Positions 24,371 to 33,020 of a stretch of DNA of 64,000 bases are shown one piece after another. Position numbers and translations under genes: made by a program. Each line of letters begins with the position of its first letter. Within the stretch, counting starts at the first letter, position 1. The stretch is from assembly GCF_006738645.1 (NCBI RefSeq), contig NZ_AP019700.1:1128001-1192000 (forward strand), read 5' to 3'. The notes under the pieces are model-generated. The model did no database searches, was not told the origin of the DNA, and was given only the letters and a program-made list of their open reading frames with translations. The DNA comes from Stella humosa. Lineage in GTDB: Bacteria; Pseudomonadota; Alphaproteobacteria; ATCC43930; Allostellaceae.

Positions 24371-25606
24371 ATGACCGTTGCCGCCGCCGCTGACGAAGCG
24401 GCGCTGCCGCTCGCCGGCATCCGGGTACTCGATTTCGGTCATACGGTGATGGGGCCGAGCTGCGGGCTGGTCCTGGCCGACCTTGGCGCCGACGTCGTGC
24501 GCATCGAGCCGCCGGGCGGCGATCGCACGCGCCGCCTGCCGGGCTTCGCCATCGGCTTCTTCGGCAGCTTCAACCGCAACAAGCGCAGCGTCTGCATCGA
24601 CCTGAAGCAGCCGGAGGGGCGAGACATCGTCCACCGCCTGATGGGCGAGGCCGACGTGGTGATCGAGAACTTCGCGCCCGGCGTGATGGAGCGGCTGGGC
24701 CTGGGCTGGGAGGATGCCCGCGCCATCAACCCGCGCCTGGTCTATTGCGCGCTGAAGGGCTACCTGCCCGGCCCGTACGAGCATCTGCCGGCGCTGGACG
24801 AGGTGGTGCAGATGCAGGCGGGGCTGGCCTACATGACCGGCCCGCCCGGCCGGCCGCTGCGGGCGGGAGCCTCGGTCGTCGACCTGTTCGGCGGCGTCTT
24901 CGGCGTCGTCGCCATCCTGGCCGCCCTGCGCGACCGCGACCGTACCGGCATGGGCCAGCTCGTGCGCAGCGCGCTCTTCGAATCGACGGCCTTTCTCGTC
25001 ACCCAGCATATGGCGGCCTCGGCCATGGTCGGCCATCCGGTGCCGCCGATGCCGGGCCGGCGTGGCGCTGCCTGGTGCATCTACGACGTCTTCGAGGCGG
25101 CCGACGGGCCGGTCTTCATCGGCGTCACCAGCGAGGCGCACTGGTTGCGCTTCTGCCAGGCCTTCCCGATCGACGACCTGCGCGACGACCCGGGCCTGGC
25201 GACCCACGACCAGCGCGTCGCCCAAAAGCCGCGCCTCATCGAACGGCTGGGCGCCCTGTTCGCCACCATCGCCGTCGACACGATCCTGGAGCGTTGCCGC
25301 GCGGCCCTTATCCCCTGCGCCCCGGTGGCGCGGCCCGACCAGTTGTTCGACGACCCGCATCTGAACGCCGAGGGCGGCCTGCTGGACGTCGACCTGCGGC
25401 CGGACCTGCGCGCGCGCCTGCCGGCCCTGCCGATCGAGATGGCGGGCGCCCGGCCGGGCCTGCGGATGCAGCCGCCGGCGGCCGGTGCGGATACCCGTGC
25501 GGTGCTGGCCGCTGCCGGTGTCGACCCGCTGGAGATCGAGCGGCTGGCGGCGGCCGGCATCCTCGACCTTGGTGCGGTCGGGGGCTCGCGCAGTGCCGCG
25601 GAATGA
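24371..25606 (+). CDS. Family III CoA-transferase (CaiB/BaiF)
   Basis: A 411-residue enzyme that moves CoA from a donor ester to a free carboxylic acid through a glutamyl/aspartyl anhydride. LAGIRVLDFGHTVMGPSCGLVLADLGADVVRIEPPGGD at the N terminus is the family hallmark. FNRNKRSVCIDLKQPEGRDIVHRL follows, and the catalytic Asp is Asp143 in PALDEVVQ. It is the first gene of a five-gene operon with a complete TctCBA transporter and an HMG-CoA-lyase-like enzyme, so it probably activates the imported acid. A purine-rich leader (GGGGGAGAGAG) precedes ATG 24371. Confidence 0.92.
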   Translation: MTVAAAADEAALPLAGIRVLDFGHTVMGPSCGLVLADLGADVVRIEPPGGDRTRRLPGFAIGFFGSFNRNKRSVCIDLKQPEGRDIVHRLMGEADVVIENFAPGVMERLGLGWEDARAINPRLVYCALKGYLPGPYEHLPALDEVVQMQAGLAYMTGPPGRPLRAGASVVDLFGGVFGVVAILAALRDRDRTGMGQLVRSALFESTAFLVTQHMAASAMVGHPVPPMPGRRGAAWCIYDVFEAADGPVFIGVTSEAHWLRFCQAFPIDDLRDDPGLATHDQRVAQKPRLIERLGALFATIAVDTILERCRAALIPCAPVARPDQLFDDPHLNAEGGLLDVDLRPDLRARLPALPIEMAGARPGLRMQPPAAGADTRAVLAAAGVDPLEIERLAAAGILDLGAVGGSRSAAE

Positions 25607-25662
25607 TGTTTAGCTTTGCCCAGGATTGGACAAGAAATCACCCCACGGGAGGGACCAGAGAG

Positions 25663-26646
25663 ATGAAGAGACATGCCAAGGTCGGGGCGCGCGTCGCCCT
25701 GCTGCTCGCCGCCGCCCTGACGGTATCGGGCTTTGCCGGCGCCAAGCCGGAATGCATCGCGCCTGCGGCACCCGGCGGCGGCTGGGACTTCACCTGCCGC
25801 ACCGTCGGCCGCCTGCTGCATGAGCTGAAGATCGTCGACCGGCCGATCCAGGTGACGAACATGCCGGGCGCCGTCGGCGCCGTGGCCTTTGCCCATGTGT
25901 CCGAGAACCGGATGAAGGACGGCAACCTGATCGTGGCGGCCAGCAGCGTCGGCATGACCCAGATTGCCCAGAAGCGCTATCCCGGCGACGCCGAGCGCAT
26001 GCGTTGGCTCGGCATGCTGGGCGCCGACACGGGCGTCGTCATGGTCAAGGCCGATTCGCCCTACAAGACGCTGGCCGACCTCATCAATGCGATGAAGGCC
26101 AATCCCGGCGTGGCGGTAACCGGCGGTTCCAGCGGTGCCGGCGGCTACGATCACCTGCGGCTGCTGCTCGTCGCGCGAGCGGCGGGCATCCCCGGCCCGG
26201 ACCTGCGGAAGATCCGCTGGGTGCAGTTCGACGGCGGCAGCAGCGCCGTCACGCAGATGCTGGGCGGGCATATCGGCGTCGTCACCACCGACCTGGGCGA
26301 AATCTCGGGCTTCGTCGAATCCGGCCAGGTGCGGGTGCTCGCGGCCCTGTCGCAGGACCGCCTGCCGGGCAAGTTCGCCAACCTGCCCACCGCCCGCGAG
26401 CAGGGCTATGACGTGGTCGGCCTGAATTGGCGCGGCTTCTACACCGGCGGGCAGGTCACCGATGCCGAGTACGCCAAGATGGTCGACGGGCTGAAGCGCC
26501 TCTACGACACCGACGAGTGGAAGAAGACCGCCGAGGCGAGCGGGCTGACGCCCAACTGGATCGGCGGCAAGGATTTCGAGGCCTACGTCCGCAAGTCGGT
26601 CGCAGACCTGCGGTCGCTGTCGCTGGAGATCGGGGTCATCAAGTGA
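25663..26646 (+). CDS. tctC: TctC/Bug-type substrate-binding protein of the CoA-transferase operon
   Basis: A 327-residue periplasmic carboxylate-binding protein. The signal peptide ends about residue 26 (VSGFAGA). Unlike typical Bug proteins it begins KPECIAPAAPGGGWDFTCRTVGRLL, which has two cysteines that could form a disulfide; this is the form seen in the classical TctC branch. Its stop overlaps the tctB start (GTGA). It binds the substrate for the TctBA permease that follows. The ligand is presumably the acid handled by the flanking CoA-transferase and lyase. Confidence 0.9.
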   Translation: MKRHAKVGARVALLLAAALTVSGFAGAKPECIAPAAPGGGWDFTCRTVGRLLHELKIVDRPIQVTNMPGAVGAVAFAHVSENRMKDGNLIVAASSVGMTQIAQKRYPGDAERMRWLGMLGADTGVVMVKADSPYKTLADLINAMKANPGVAVTGGSSGAGGYDHLRLLLVARAAGIPGPDLRKIRWVQFDGGSSAVTQMLGGHIGVVTTDLGEISGFVESGQVRVLAALSQDRLPGKFANLPTAREQGYDVVGLNWRGFYTGGQVTDAEYAKMVDGLKRLYDTDEWKKTAEASGLTPNWIGGKDFEAYVRKSVADLRSLSLEIGVIK

Positions 26647-27077
26647 GCGACCGGATCGTTGGCCTTGGGCTGATGATCCTGGCGGCCTGGTACGGGTGGT
26701 CGGCCGGCTTCTATGAGGCCGACTTCTCCGATCCGGTCGGGCCGGCGGTCTTTCCGCAGGTGCTGGCGGCGATGATCGCCGCGCTCGGCCTGTGGCTGGT
26801 CTTCCGGCCCGACCCGGAACCGCGCTGGGACGGTGGCATGGTGCTGGTGGTGCAGGGGGCGTCGGTCGTCCTGATGCTGGCCTACGCCCTGCTGCTGGTG
26901 CCGGTCGGCTTCGTCGTCGCGACATCGGTCCTGGCCGGGCTGCTGGCGGCGATGCTGGGCGCGCGGCCGGTGCCGGCCGCGGCGTCCGGCGTGGCCGTCA
27001 GCGTCTGCTGCTACGTGCTGTTCACCTACGGGCTCGAACTGGCGCTGCCGGCCGGCAAGCTGTTCGCGGGAAGCTGA
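26643..27077 (+). CDS. tctB: TctB-type small permease subunit
   Basis: A 144-residue four-helix membrane protein. Helices include IVGLGLMILAAWYGWSAGF at the N terminus and VAVSVCCYVLFTYGLELALP at the C terminus. GTG 26643 overlaps the tctC stop by 4 bp, which decides the start. It forms the permease with the TctA encoded 8 bp downstream. Confidence 0.85.
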   Translation: MSDRIVGLGLMILAAWYGWSAGFYEADFSDPVGPAVFPQVLAAMIAALGLWLVFRPDPEPRWDGGMVLVVQGASVVLMLAYALLLVPVGFVVATSVLAGLLAAMLGARPVPAAASGVAVSVCCYVLFTYGLELALPAGKLFAGS

Positions 27078-27085
27078 GGCGGGCC

Positions 27086-28597
27086 ATGGACATCCTTACC
27101 TCACTGGGCGGGGGCTTCGGCGTCGCCCTCCAGCCGATGAACCTCGTGCTGGCCTTGATCGGCTGCTTCCTCGGCACGGTGATCGGGGCCTTGCCGGGCA
27201 TCGGCCCGGTGAACGGCATCGCCATCCTGATCCCGCTCGCCTTCAGCATGAAGCTGGCGCCGGTCGAGGCGATGATCCTGCTGACCAGCGTCTATTACGG
27301 CACCATGTTCGGGGGCCGCATCTCCAGCATCCTGCTCAACATTCCGGGCGACGCGCCCGCCGTGATGACGTGCCTGGACGGCTACCCGATGGCGCTCAAG
27401 GGCAAGGCGGCCGACGCCCTCGCCATCTCGGCCATCTCGTCCTTCGTCGGCGGCACGCTGGCCACCATCGGCCTCACCATCTGCGCGCCGCTGCTGGCCA
27501 AGGCCGCCATCTATTTCGGCCCGCCCGAATATTTCGCCCTCTTCGTGCTGGCAGTGGTCGCCGTCGGCGGCGTCGGCGGCGCCAACCCGGCCAAGACGCT
27601 GATCGCCGGCCTGGTCGGCCTGGCGCTCGCCACCGTGGGCCTCGATCCCGCCAGCGGGCAGCCGCGCTTCACCTTCGACAGCTACGAGCTCTATGACGGC
27701 ATCGACTTCGTGGTCGCCGCCATCGGCCTGTTCGCGATCAGCGAATTCCTGATGTTCCTGGCCGACAAGGATGGCGGGCAGGCCAAGCGCCTGCCGGTCG
27801 GGCAGATCCGCTCGTCCTTCCGCGACCTGATCTTTCCGGCCGCGACCCTGCGGGCGAGCGCGCTTGGCTTCGTCATCGGCGTGCTGCCGGGGGCGGGTGC
27901 CACGATGGCCAGCTTCCTCGGCTACACGCTGGAAAAGAAGATCTCCGACAAGGACGGCACCTTCGGCAAGGGCGACCCGCGCGGCGTGGCCGCACCGGAG
28001 GCGGCCGACAACGCGGCCGCCGGCGGCAACCTGGTGCCGATGCTGACGCTGGGCATCCCCGGCAGCGGCGCCACGGCGATCATGCTGGGCATGCTGGTCA
28101 CGCTGAACATCCAGCCGGGGCCGCTGCTGTTCGAGCGCCAGCCAGACCTCATCTGGGGCCTGGTGGCCGCCCTCTATGTCAGCAACTTCATGCTGCTGGT
28201 GCTGAACATCCCGCTGGTCGGCATCTTCGCGCGCCTGCTGACGATCCCCACCCGCTACCTGATGCCGATCGTCGTCGTCATCAGTTATGTCGGTGTCTAT
28301 TCGATCAGCAACAGCGCCTTCGACCTGCTGCTCATGACCGGCTTCGGCATCCTCGGCTTCGGCATGCGCAAGATGGGGTTCTCGATGATCCCGCTGATCC
28401 TGGGCATGCTGCTGGGCGGGCCGATGGAACAGAACCTGCGCCGCGCCATGCAGGCCAGCGGCGGCGACTGGGCGATCCTGCTGCAAAGCCCGCTGTCGAT
28501 CGGCCTGCACCTGGTCACCATCGGCATGGTCGCCGCCGCCATCATCTACGAGCTTCGCCGCCGCCGCAGCGGCGCACCACGTCCTGTCGTCGAGTGA
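27086..28597 (+). CDS. tctA: TctA-type large permease subunit
   Basis: A 503-residue, roughly 12-helix permease. The motifs GTVIGALPGIGPVNGIAIL (near residue 31) and GFVIGVLPGAGATMASFLGY (near residue 259) are the two pore-loop repeats of the family. The APEAADNAAAGGNLVPMLTLGIPGSGATAIMLG region matches TctA closely. It ends 9 bp before the lyase gene, so the whole set is one transcript. Confidence 0.93.
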   Translation: MDILTSLGGGFGVALQPMNLVLALIGCFLGTVIGALPGIGPVNGIAILIPLAFSMKLAPVEAMILLTSVYYGTMFGGRISSILLNIPGDAPAVMTCLDGYPMALKGKAADALAISAISSFVGGTLATIGLTICAPLLAKAAIYFGPPEYFALFVLAVVAVGGVGGANPAKTLIAGLVGLALATVGLDPASGQPRFTFDSYELYDGIDFVVAAIGLFAISEFLMFLADKDGGQAKRLPVGQIRSSFRDLIFPAATLRASALGFVIGVLPGAGATMASFLGYTLEKKISDKDGTFGKGDPRGVAAPEAADNAAAGGNLVPMLTLGIPGSGATAIMLGMLVTLNIQPGPLLFERQPDLIWGLVAALYVSNFMLLVLNIPLVGIFARLLTIPTRYLMPIVVVISYVGVYSISNSAFDLLLMTGFGILGFGMRKMGFSMIPLILGMLLGGPMEQNLRRAMQASGGDWAILLQSPLSIGLHLVTIGMVAAAIIYELRRRRSGAPRPVVE

Positions 28598-28606
28598 GGT
28601 AGACCC

Positions 28607-29560
28607 ATGTCCGACCTGCCGAAATCGGTCCATATCCTGGAAGTGGGGCCGCGCGATGGCCTCCAGATCGAGCCCAACTTCGTGCCGACCGCCGACAAGA
28701 TCCGTATGATCGAGGCGCTGGCCGACGCCGGCCTGCCCGAGATCGAGGCGGGGTCCTTCGTCAATCCCCGCGCCGTGCCGCAGATGGCCGATGGCGACGA
28801 GGTCTTCGCCGGCATCCGCAAAAAGGAGGGCGTCGCCTACCGCGCCTTGTGGCTGAACGCCCGCGGGCTGGAGCGCGCGATCGCCAATGGCCATGTCGAC
28901 GTCAACGGCAAGCTGACGATGACGTGCAGCGAGACCTTCATCCGCCGCAACACCAATCGCAGCATCGACGACACCCTGGCCGAGATGCCGGAGTGGATCG
29001 CCCGCTACAAGGCGGCCGGTGTCGAGGTGCGCACGCTCGGCCTGATGGCGGCCTTCGGCTGCAATTTCGAGGGCTACATCCCGGAGGCCAAGGTGGTCGA
29101 GCTGATCGCCCGGGCCGAGGCGGTGATGGCCGACCATGACTGCAAGCTGAAGACCCTCAACCTAGCCGACACCATGGGCTGGGCCTCGCCCATGCAAGTG
29201 AAGCGCCTGGTCGGCCTCATCCGCGACCGCTGGCCCGAACTGCGCATCAAGCTGCACCTGCACGACACCCGCGGCCAGGCCGTCGCCAATGCGGTGGCGG
29301 CGATGGAGATGGGCGTCACCCACTTCGACGCCTCGGTCGGCGGCCTGGGGGGCTGCCCGTTCGCCGGCCACAAGGGGGCGGCCGGCAACGTCTCGACCGA
29401 GGATCTGGTCTTCTCCTGCCACGAAATGGGGATCGAGACCGGCATCGACCTCGACGCCCTGGTCGAGGTCGCCCGCATGGCCGAAGGGTTCGTCGGCCAC
29501 GAGCTGCCGGGCAAGGTGATGAAGGGCGGGACCCTGAACCGCTACAAGACCCAGCACTGA
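28607..29560 (+). CDS. mvaB: Hydroxymethylglutaryl-CoA lyase-like enzyme
   Basis: A 317-residue TIM-barrel lyase that cleaves 3-hydroxy-3-methylglutaryl-CoA, or a close analogue, into acetyl-CoA and a keto acid. EVGPRDGLQ carries Arg16 and Asp17, HLHDT carries metal ligands His217 and His219, and the active-site loop SVGGLGGCPFA carries Cys250. All catalytic residues known from the human and Pseudomonas enzymes are present. As the last gene of a CoA-transferase/TctCBA operon it supplies the cleavage step. Related lyases act on isohexenyl-HMG-CoA or other tertiary 3-hydroxyacyl-CoAs, so the exact substrate is open. Confidence 0.9.
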   Translation: MSDLPKSVHILEVGPRDGLQIEPNFVPTADKIRMIEALADAGLPEIEAGSFVNPRAVPQMADGDEVFAGIRKKEGVAYRALWLNARGLERAIANGHVDVNGKLTMTCSETFIRRNTNRSIDDTLAEMPEWIARYKAAGVEVRTLGLMAAFGCNFEGYIPEAKVVELIARAEAVMADHDCKLKTLNLADTMGWASPMQVKRLVGLIRDRWPELRIKLHLHDTRGQAVANAVAAMEMGVTHFDASVGGLGGCPFAGHKGAAGNVSTEDLVFSCHEMGIETGIDLDALVEVARMAEGFVGHELPGKVMKGGTLNRYKTQH

Positions 29561-29565
29561 CGGGC

Positions 29566-29613
29566 AGGGCCGTCCGGCGGGCGGCGGCCTATGCCGTCAC
29601 CAGCCGGACGGCC
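29566..29613. terminator. Bidirectional inverted repeat between convergent genes
   Basis: GGGCCGTCCGG (29566-29576) and CCGGACGGCCC (29603-29613) are exact reverse complements separated by 26 nt. The left arm follows the lyase stop. The right arm lies inside the last codons of the convergent DeoR gene. It could end transcription in both directions; no T-run is present. Confidence 0.45.
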
Positions 29614-30386
29614 CCGGCCGCCATCGGCTCGGCCAGGGCCGCCGGCGGCGCCCGGTCGGTGACCAGGCAAGAGAAGGCATCGAGCCCGGCCACGGCCACC
29701 AGTGCCGTGCGGGTGAACTTGTCGGCGGTGCCGACGGCGACGGCGGCGTGGCTGCGGGCGATGGCGACCTGCTTGACCGCCACCTTGGCCAGGTCGAAAT
29801 CCATCAGCGTGCCGTCCGGCTCGCAGCCCGAGAAGCCGACGAAGGCCCAGTCGAAGCGGAAACGGGCGATGGCGGCAGTGGTGGCGTCGCCGGTCAGCGA
29901 GCCGTCGGCGCCGCGCACGAGGCCGCCCAGCACGAACAGCTCCGGCCCATCGGCCGCGTCGGCCAGCAGGGTGGCGGCGGGCAGCGAGCAGGTGAAGACG
30001 CGCAAGGCCCGCCGCCCCCGCAGCGCGCGGGCGATGGCCTCCACGGTCGTGCCGACATCCAGGAACACCGAGGCGCCGTCCTGAACCAGGGCGGCCGCGG
30101 CCCGGCCGATCCGTTCCTTGGCGTCGGGGGCGACGGCGCGTTTCTCGGCATAGGGCAGGCGGCCATGCGCCTCCGGCAGGCCGGCGCCGCCATGGAAGCG
30201 GCGCACCGCGCCCTCGCCATCTAGATGTACGATGTCGCGCCGCACGGTCTGCGCCGACACGCCGAACTGCCGCGCCAGCACCTCGATGGTGGCGAAGCCC
30301 TGCTCCTGCACGATCGCCAGGATCGCCTGCCGGCGTTGGCCGACCTCGTCCTCTGGCGGGCTGGAAAAAGCCGTTTGCGTGTTCAT
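29589..30386 (-). CDS. DeoR-family transcriptional regulator
   Basis: A 265-residue regulator. The N-terminal helix-turn-helix is at about 16-72 (RRQAILAIVQEQGFATIEVLARQFGVSAQTVRRDIVHL). The DeoRC sensor domain follows (FLDVGTTVEAIARAL, LFVLGGLVRGADGSLTGDATTAAI, DWAFVGFSGCEPDGTLMDFD), which usually binds a phosphorylated sugar or nucleoside. ATG 30386 has no Shine-Dalgarno sequence; the bases directly before it form a palindrome, so the message may be leaderless or nearly so. It is divergent from the LOG protein/ABC transporter genes and probably regulates them. Confidence 0.88.
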   Translation of the reverse strand: MNTQTAFSSPPEDEVGQRRQAILAIVQEQGFATIEVLARQFGVSAQTVRRDIVHLDGEGAVRRFHGGAGLPEAHGRLPYAEKRAVAPDAKERIGRAAAALVQDGASVFLDVGTTVEAIARALRGRRALRVFTCSLPAATLLADAADGPELFVLGGLVRGADGSLTGDATTAAIARFRFDWAFVGFSGCEPDGTLMDFDLAKVAVKQVAIARSHAAVAVGTADKFTRTALVAVAGLDAFSCLVTDRAPPAALAEPMAAGAVRLVTA

Positions 30387-30408
30387 GGATGTAAGATAGT
30401 TTACATCC
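30387..30408. promoter_or_regulatory. Palindromic operator directly before the DeoR start codon
   Basis: GGATGTAA (30387-30394) and TTACATCC (30401-30408) are exact reverse complements with a 6-bp spacer. The left arm touches the DeoR ATG at 30384-30386. The right arm is 53 bp before the LOG gene start. Position and symmetry suggest the DeoR protein's own site. Its AT-rich arms stand out in this GC-rich region. Confidence 0.65.
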
Positions 30409-30461
30409 CAATGATGTCGCCAGCGCTAACGCAGCCGGCGTCGCGGGAGGGGACGGGTCGA

Positions 30462-31109
30462 ATGCCAGGAACGCTGCTCTGGTCCGCGATGGACCGGTCG
30501 CTCCATCGCTATGGTGCCCGCTTCGACGGCTGGGCGCTGGCCTGGGCGCCGGCTGCCGTGCCGGCCCCCGTTCCACCCGACGCGCAGCCGGTGTCGGCGA
30601 CGACCGGCTTGGAATATGTGCTGCGCGGCCGGGCGCGGCGTGTGCCGGTCGGCATCATCGGCCCGCGCGAGGCGACGCCGGCACAACTCGCCCTGGCCGA
30701 GGCGCTGGGCGCCCGCCTGGGCGAGATCGGCCTGCAACTGCTGTGCGGCGGGCGTGGCGGCGTGATGGAAGCCGCCTGCAAGGGCAATCTGGAAGCGGGC
30801 GGCAGCCCGATCGGCCTGCTGCCCGACACTGAATGGGACGCCGCCAACCCCTACGTCGCCATCCCCATCGCGACCGGCATCGGCCAGGCGCGCAATGCGC
30901 TGATCGCGCGCGCCTGCCTCGTGCTGGTAGCGGTCGGCGGCGGCTACGGCACTTTGTCGGAGATGGCGTTCGGCCTGCATTTCGATCGCCTTGTGCTGAC
31001 CCTGGACAAGGCCCCGGCGGTGGACGGCGCGGTCGCCTGCGCCTCGGTCGACGAGGCCATGGACCGGATCGCGGACCATCTGCTGCGACCAGCGGTGTCG
31101 GTGTCATAA
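30462..31109 (+). CDS. LOG-like Rossmann protein (TIGR00725-type)
   Basis: A 215-residue protein of the lysine-decarboxylase-like / SLOG superfamily. The nucleotide-binding segments LLCGGRGGVMEAACKG (near residue 97) and VAVGGGYGTLSEMAFGLHFD (near residue 160) correspond to the GGG-x-G and PGGxGTxxE motifs of phosphoribohydrolases such as LOG. The first proline of the second motif is absent. The function is probably nucleotide-derived, but no substrate is known for this subgroup. GGGAGGGG before ATG 30462 decides the start; the longer upstream frame runs through the operator region. Confidence 0.75.
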   Translation: MPGTLLWSAMDRSLHRYGARFDGWALAWAPAAVPAPVPPDAQPVSATTGLEYVLRGRARRVPVGIIGPREATPAQLALAEALGARLGEIGLQLLCGGRGGVMEAACKGNLEAGGSPIGLLPDTEWDAANPYVAIPIATGIGQARNALIARACLVLVAVGGGYGTLSEMAFGLHFDRLVLTLDKAPAVDGAVACASVDEAMDRIADHLLRPAVSVS

Positions 31110-31170
31110 AACGATCATCGGCCGCCCGTATGGTCGAATTCGGTCGCAACTAGAAGGGGGAGGGGGAAGC

Positions 31171-31941
31171 ATGGCGTTCGTCACCGTTTTCTACCTCCTG
31201 TTCCTGTTCGCGCCGATGGTGCTGCTGCTGGTCGGGTCGTTCGGGCAGAGCTGGACCAACACGCTGCTGCCGACCGGCTTCACCGGCCGCTGGTATGTCG
31301 AGGTGGCGACCGACCCCAGCTTCCGGCGCGCCTTCGTCACCAGCCTCCAGGTGGTGGGCCTCACCTGCGTCCTCAACGTCCTGATCGGCCTGCCCCTGGC
31401 CTACGCCATCCAGTCGGCCGCCCGCAGCGGCGTGCGGGTCGCGGCCCGCCTGCTCACGCTCTTGCCGATAGCGGTGCCCGACCTGGTGCTGGCCTTCGGC
31501 TTCATCCTGGTCTTCTCGTCCGACACCTTGCCCTGGCTCGGCAGCTTCTGGCTGCTGGTGGCGGGCCATGTCGTGCTGACCCTGCCCTATACGGTGAACA
31601 CGCTGGCGGCCGACATGCAGCAGCTTGGCCTGGCCGAGTACGAGCAGGCCGCCGCCACGCTGGGTGCGCCCTTCCTGGCGCGCTTCCGCGACGTGGTGCT
31701 GCCGATGGTGGCGACCAGCCTCCTGTCGGCGATGCTGACGGTGGCGGCCCTGTCGATCGGCGAATTCCAGCTCTCCAACCTGGTCGCGGGCTTCCTGTCG
31801 CGCACCTATCCCGTCGTCCTGCTCCAGGCGTTCTACGGCGCCACGGGCTTTGCCTGTGCTGCCACCGTCGTCCTGCTGGTGCTGGCGGTCACGGCCTCGG
31901 TGCTGAGCAGCGCCACGGCGCGACTGGCGAGGGCGCGATGA
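31171..31941 (+). CDS. ABC transporter permease, PotC/ThiP-type subunit
   Basis: A 256-residue inner-membrane permease of a polyamine/iron/phosphonate-type importer with about six helices. The EAA loop EYEQAAATLGAPFLARFRDVVLP lies in the middle. A strong purine-rich ribosome site precedes ATG 31171. Gene order here is permease, ATPase, binding protein, second permease, which is less common than binding protein first. The stop overlaps the ATPase start (ATGA). Confidence 0.88.
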   Translation: MAFVTVFYLLFLFAPMVLLLVGSFGQSWTNTLLPTGFTGRWYVEVATDPSFRRAFVTSLQVVGLTCVLNVLIGLPLAYAIQSAARSGVRVAARLLTLLPIAVPDLVLAFGFILVFSSDTLPWLGSFWLLVAGHVVLTLPYTVNTLAADMQQLGLAEYEQAAATLGAPFLARFRDVVLPMVATSLLSAMLTVAALSIGEFQLSNLVAGFLSRTYPVVLLQAFYGATGFACAATVVLLVLAVTASVLSSATARLARAR

Positions 31942-33020
31942 GCAAGGCGGCACTTTCCTACACCGGCGTCGGCTACCGCTATCCCGGCAGCGAGGCCGGC
32001 GTGTTCGACATCGACCTGGAGATCGGCGAGGGCGAACTGGTCGCCGTCATTGGCGCGTCCGGTTCGGGCAAGACGACGCTGTTGAAGCTGCTGGCGGGCT
32101 TCGCCCGGCCGGATGCCGGGCAGATCCGCATCAACGGTGCCGACGTCAGCCTGCTGGCGCCGGAGGCGCGCCGCCTGGGCGTGGTCTTTCAGTCCTATGC
32201 GCTCTTTCCCCATATGACCGCGCTCGACAATGTCGCCTATCCCCTGAAGGTGCGCGGCCTGGGGCGGACGGAACGGCGGCGCCAGGCGGCCGACGCCCTG
32301 GCGCGGGTCGGGCTGGGCGACCGCACCGGGCATCATCCGGCCCAGCTATCCGGCGGGCAGCAGCAGCGTGTCGCGCTGGCCCGGGCACTGGTGTTCCGTC
32401 CGCACGGCCTGCTGCTCGACGAGCCGCTGTCGGCGCTCGATCCGGGCCTGCGGGTGGAGATGCGCGACGAGATCCTGCGCGTCCAGCGCGACGCCGGCAT
32501 CGCCACCCTGCTCGTCACCCACGACCAGGAGGAGGCGCTGTCGATCGCCGACCGCGTCTGCGTCATGCGCCAGGGACGCCTGATCCAGGTGGCGAGCCCG
32601 CGCGAGCTCTACGACAGACCGGCCGACGCGCTGGTCGCTGCCTTCGTCGGCCAGTCGAACCTGTGGCCGGCCGTCGTCGCCGGCCCGGGCCGCGTCCGCG
32701 CCGCCATCGGCGACCTTCCCTGCGACACCGCCGGCCTGGCGCCGGGCACGGCCGTCACCGTCCTGGTGCGGCCCGAGCGCGTGCTGCCGGCGCCCGATCC
32801 GGGGCCGTCGCCACCGCCCGGCACCTTTGCCGGCCGCATCCTTTCCGACCGGTTCCTGGGGCCGGTGCGCCGGGTCGATCTTGCCGTGGCGGACGGGGTC
32901 GTCCGGCTCGAGACCCATTCCCAGGATGCCATCGCGGCCGTGCATGTCCCGCCCGCCGCGGTCCGGCTGCTGCCCGCCGCTGCCCCCACCCACGCCCCCA
33001 CCAACGGAGGAACGACGTGA
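31938..33020 (+). CDS. ABC transporter ATP-binding protein, PotA/FbpC-type
   Basis: A 360-residue ATPase. Walker A GASGSGKTT is near residue 39, Q-loop FQSYALFPHMTALDNVAYPL near residue 84, signature LSGGQQQRVALARAL near residue 136, Walker B GLLLDEPLSALDP near residue 157 and H-loop VTHDQEEAL near residue 190. A C-terminal TOBE domain (about 280-345) is typical of spermidine, iron and 2-aminoethylphosphonate importers. The stop overlaps the binding-protein start (GTGA). Confidence 0.9.
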   Translation: MSKAALSYTGVGYRYPGSEAGVFDIDLEIGEGELVAVIGASGSGKTTLLKLLAGFARPDAGQIRINGADVSLLAPEARRLGVVFQSYALFPHMTALDNVAYPLKVRGLGRTERRRQAADALARVGLGDRTGHHPAQLSGGQQQRVALARALVFRPHGLLLDEPLSALDPGLRVEMRDEILRVQRDAGIATLLVTHDQEEALSIADRVCVMRQGRLIQVASPRELYDRPADALVAAFVGQSNLWPAVVAGPGRVRAAIGDLPCDTAGLAPGTAVTVLVRPERVLPAPDPGPSPPPGTFAGRILSDRFLGPVRRVDLAVADGVVRLETHSQDAIAAVHVPPAAVRLLPAAAPTHAPTNGGTT

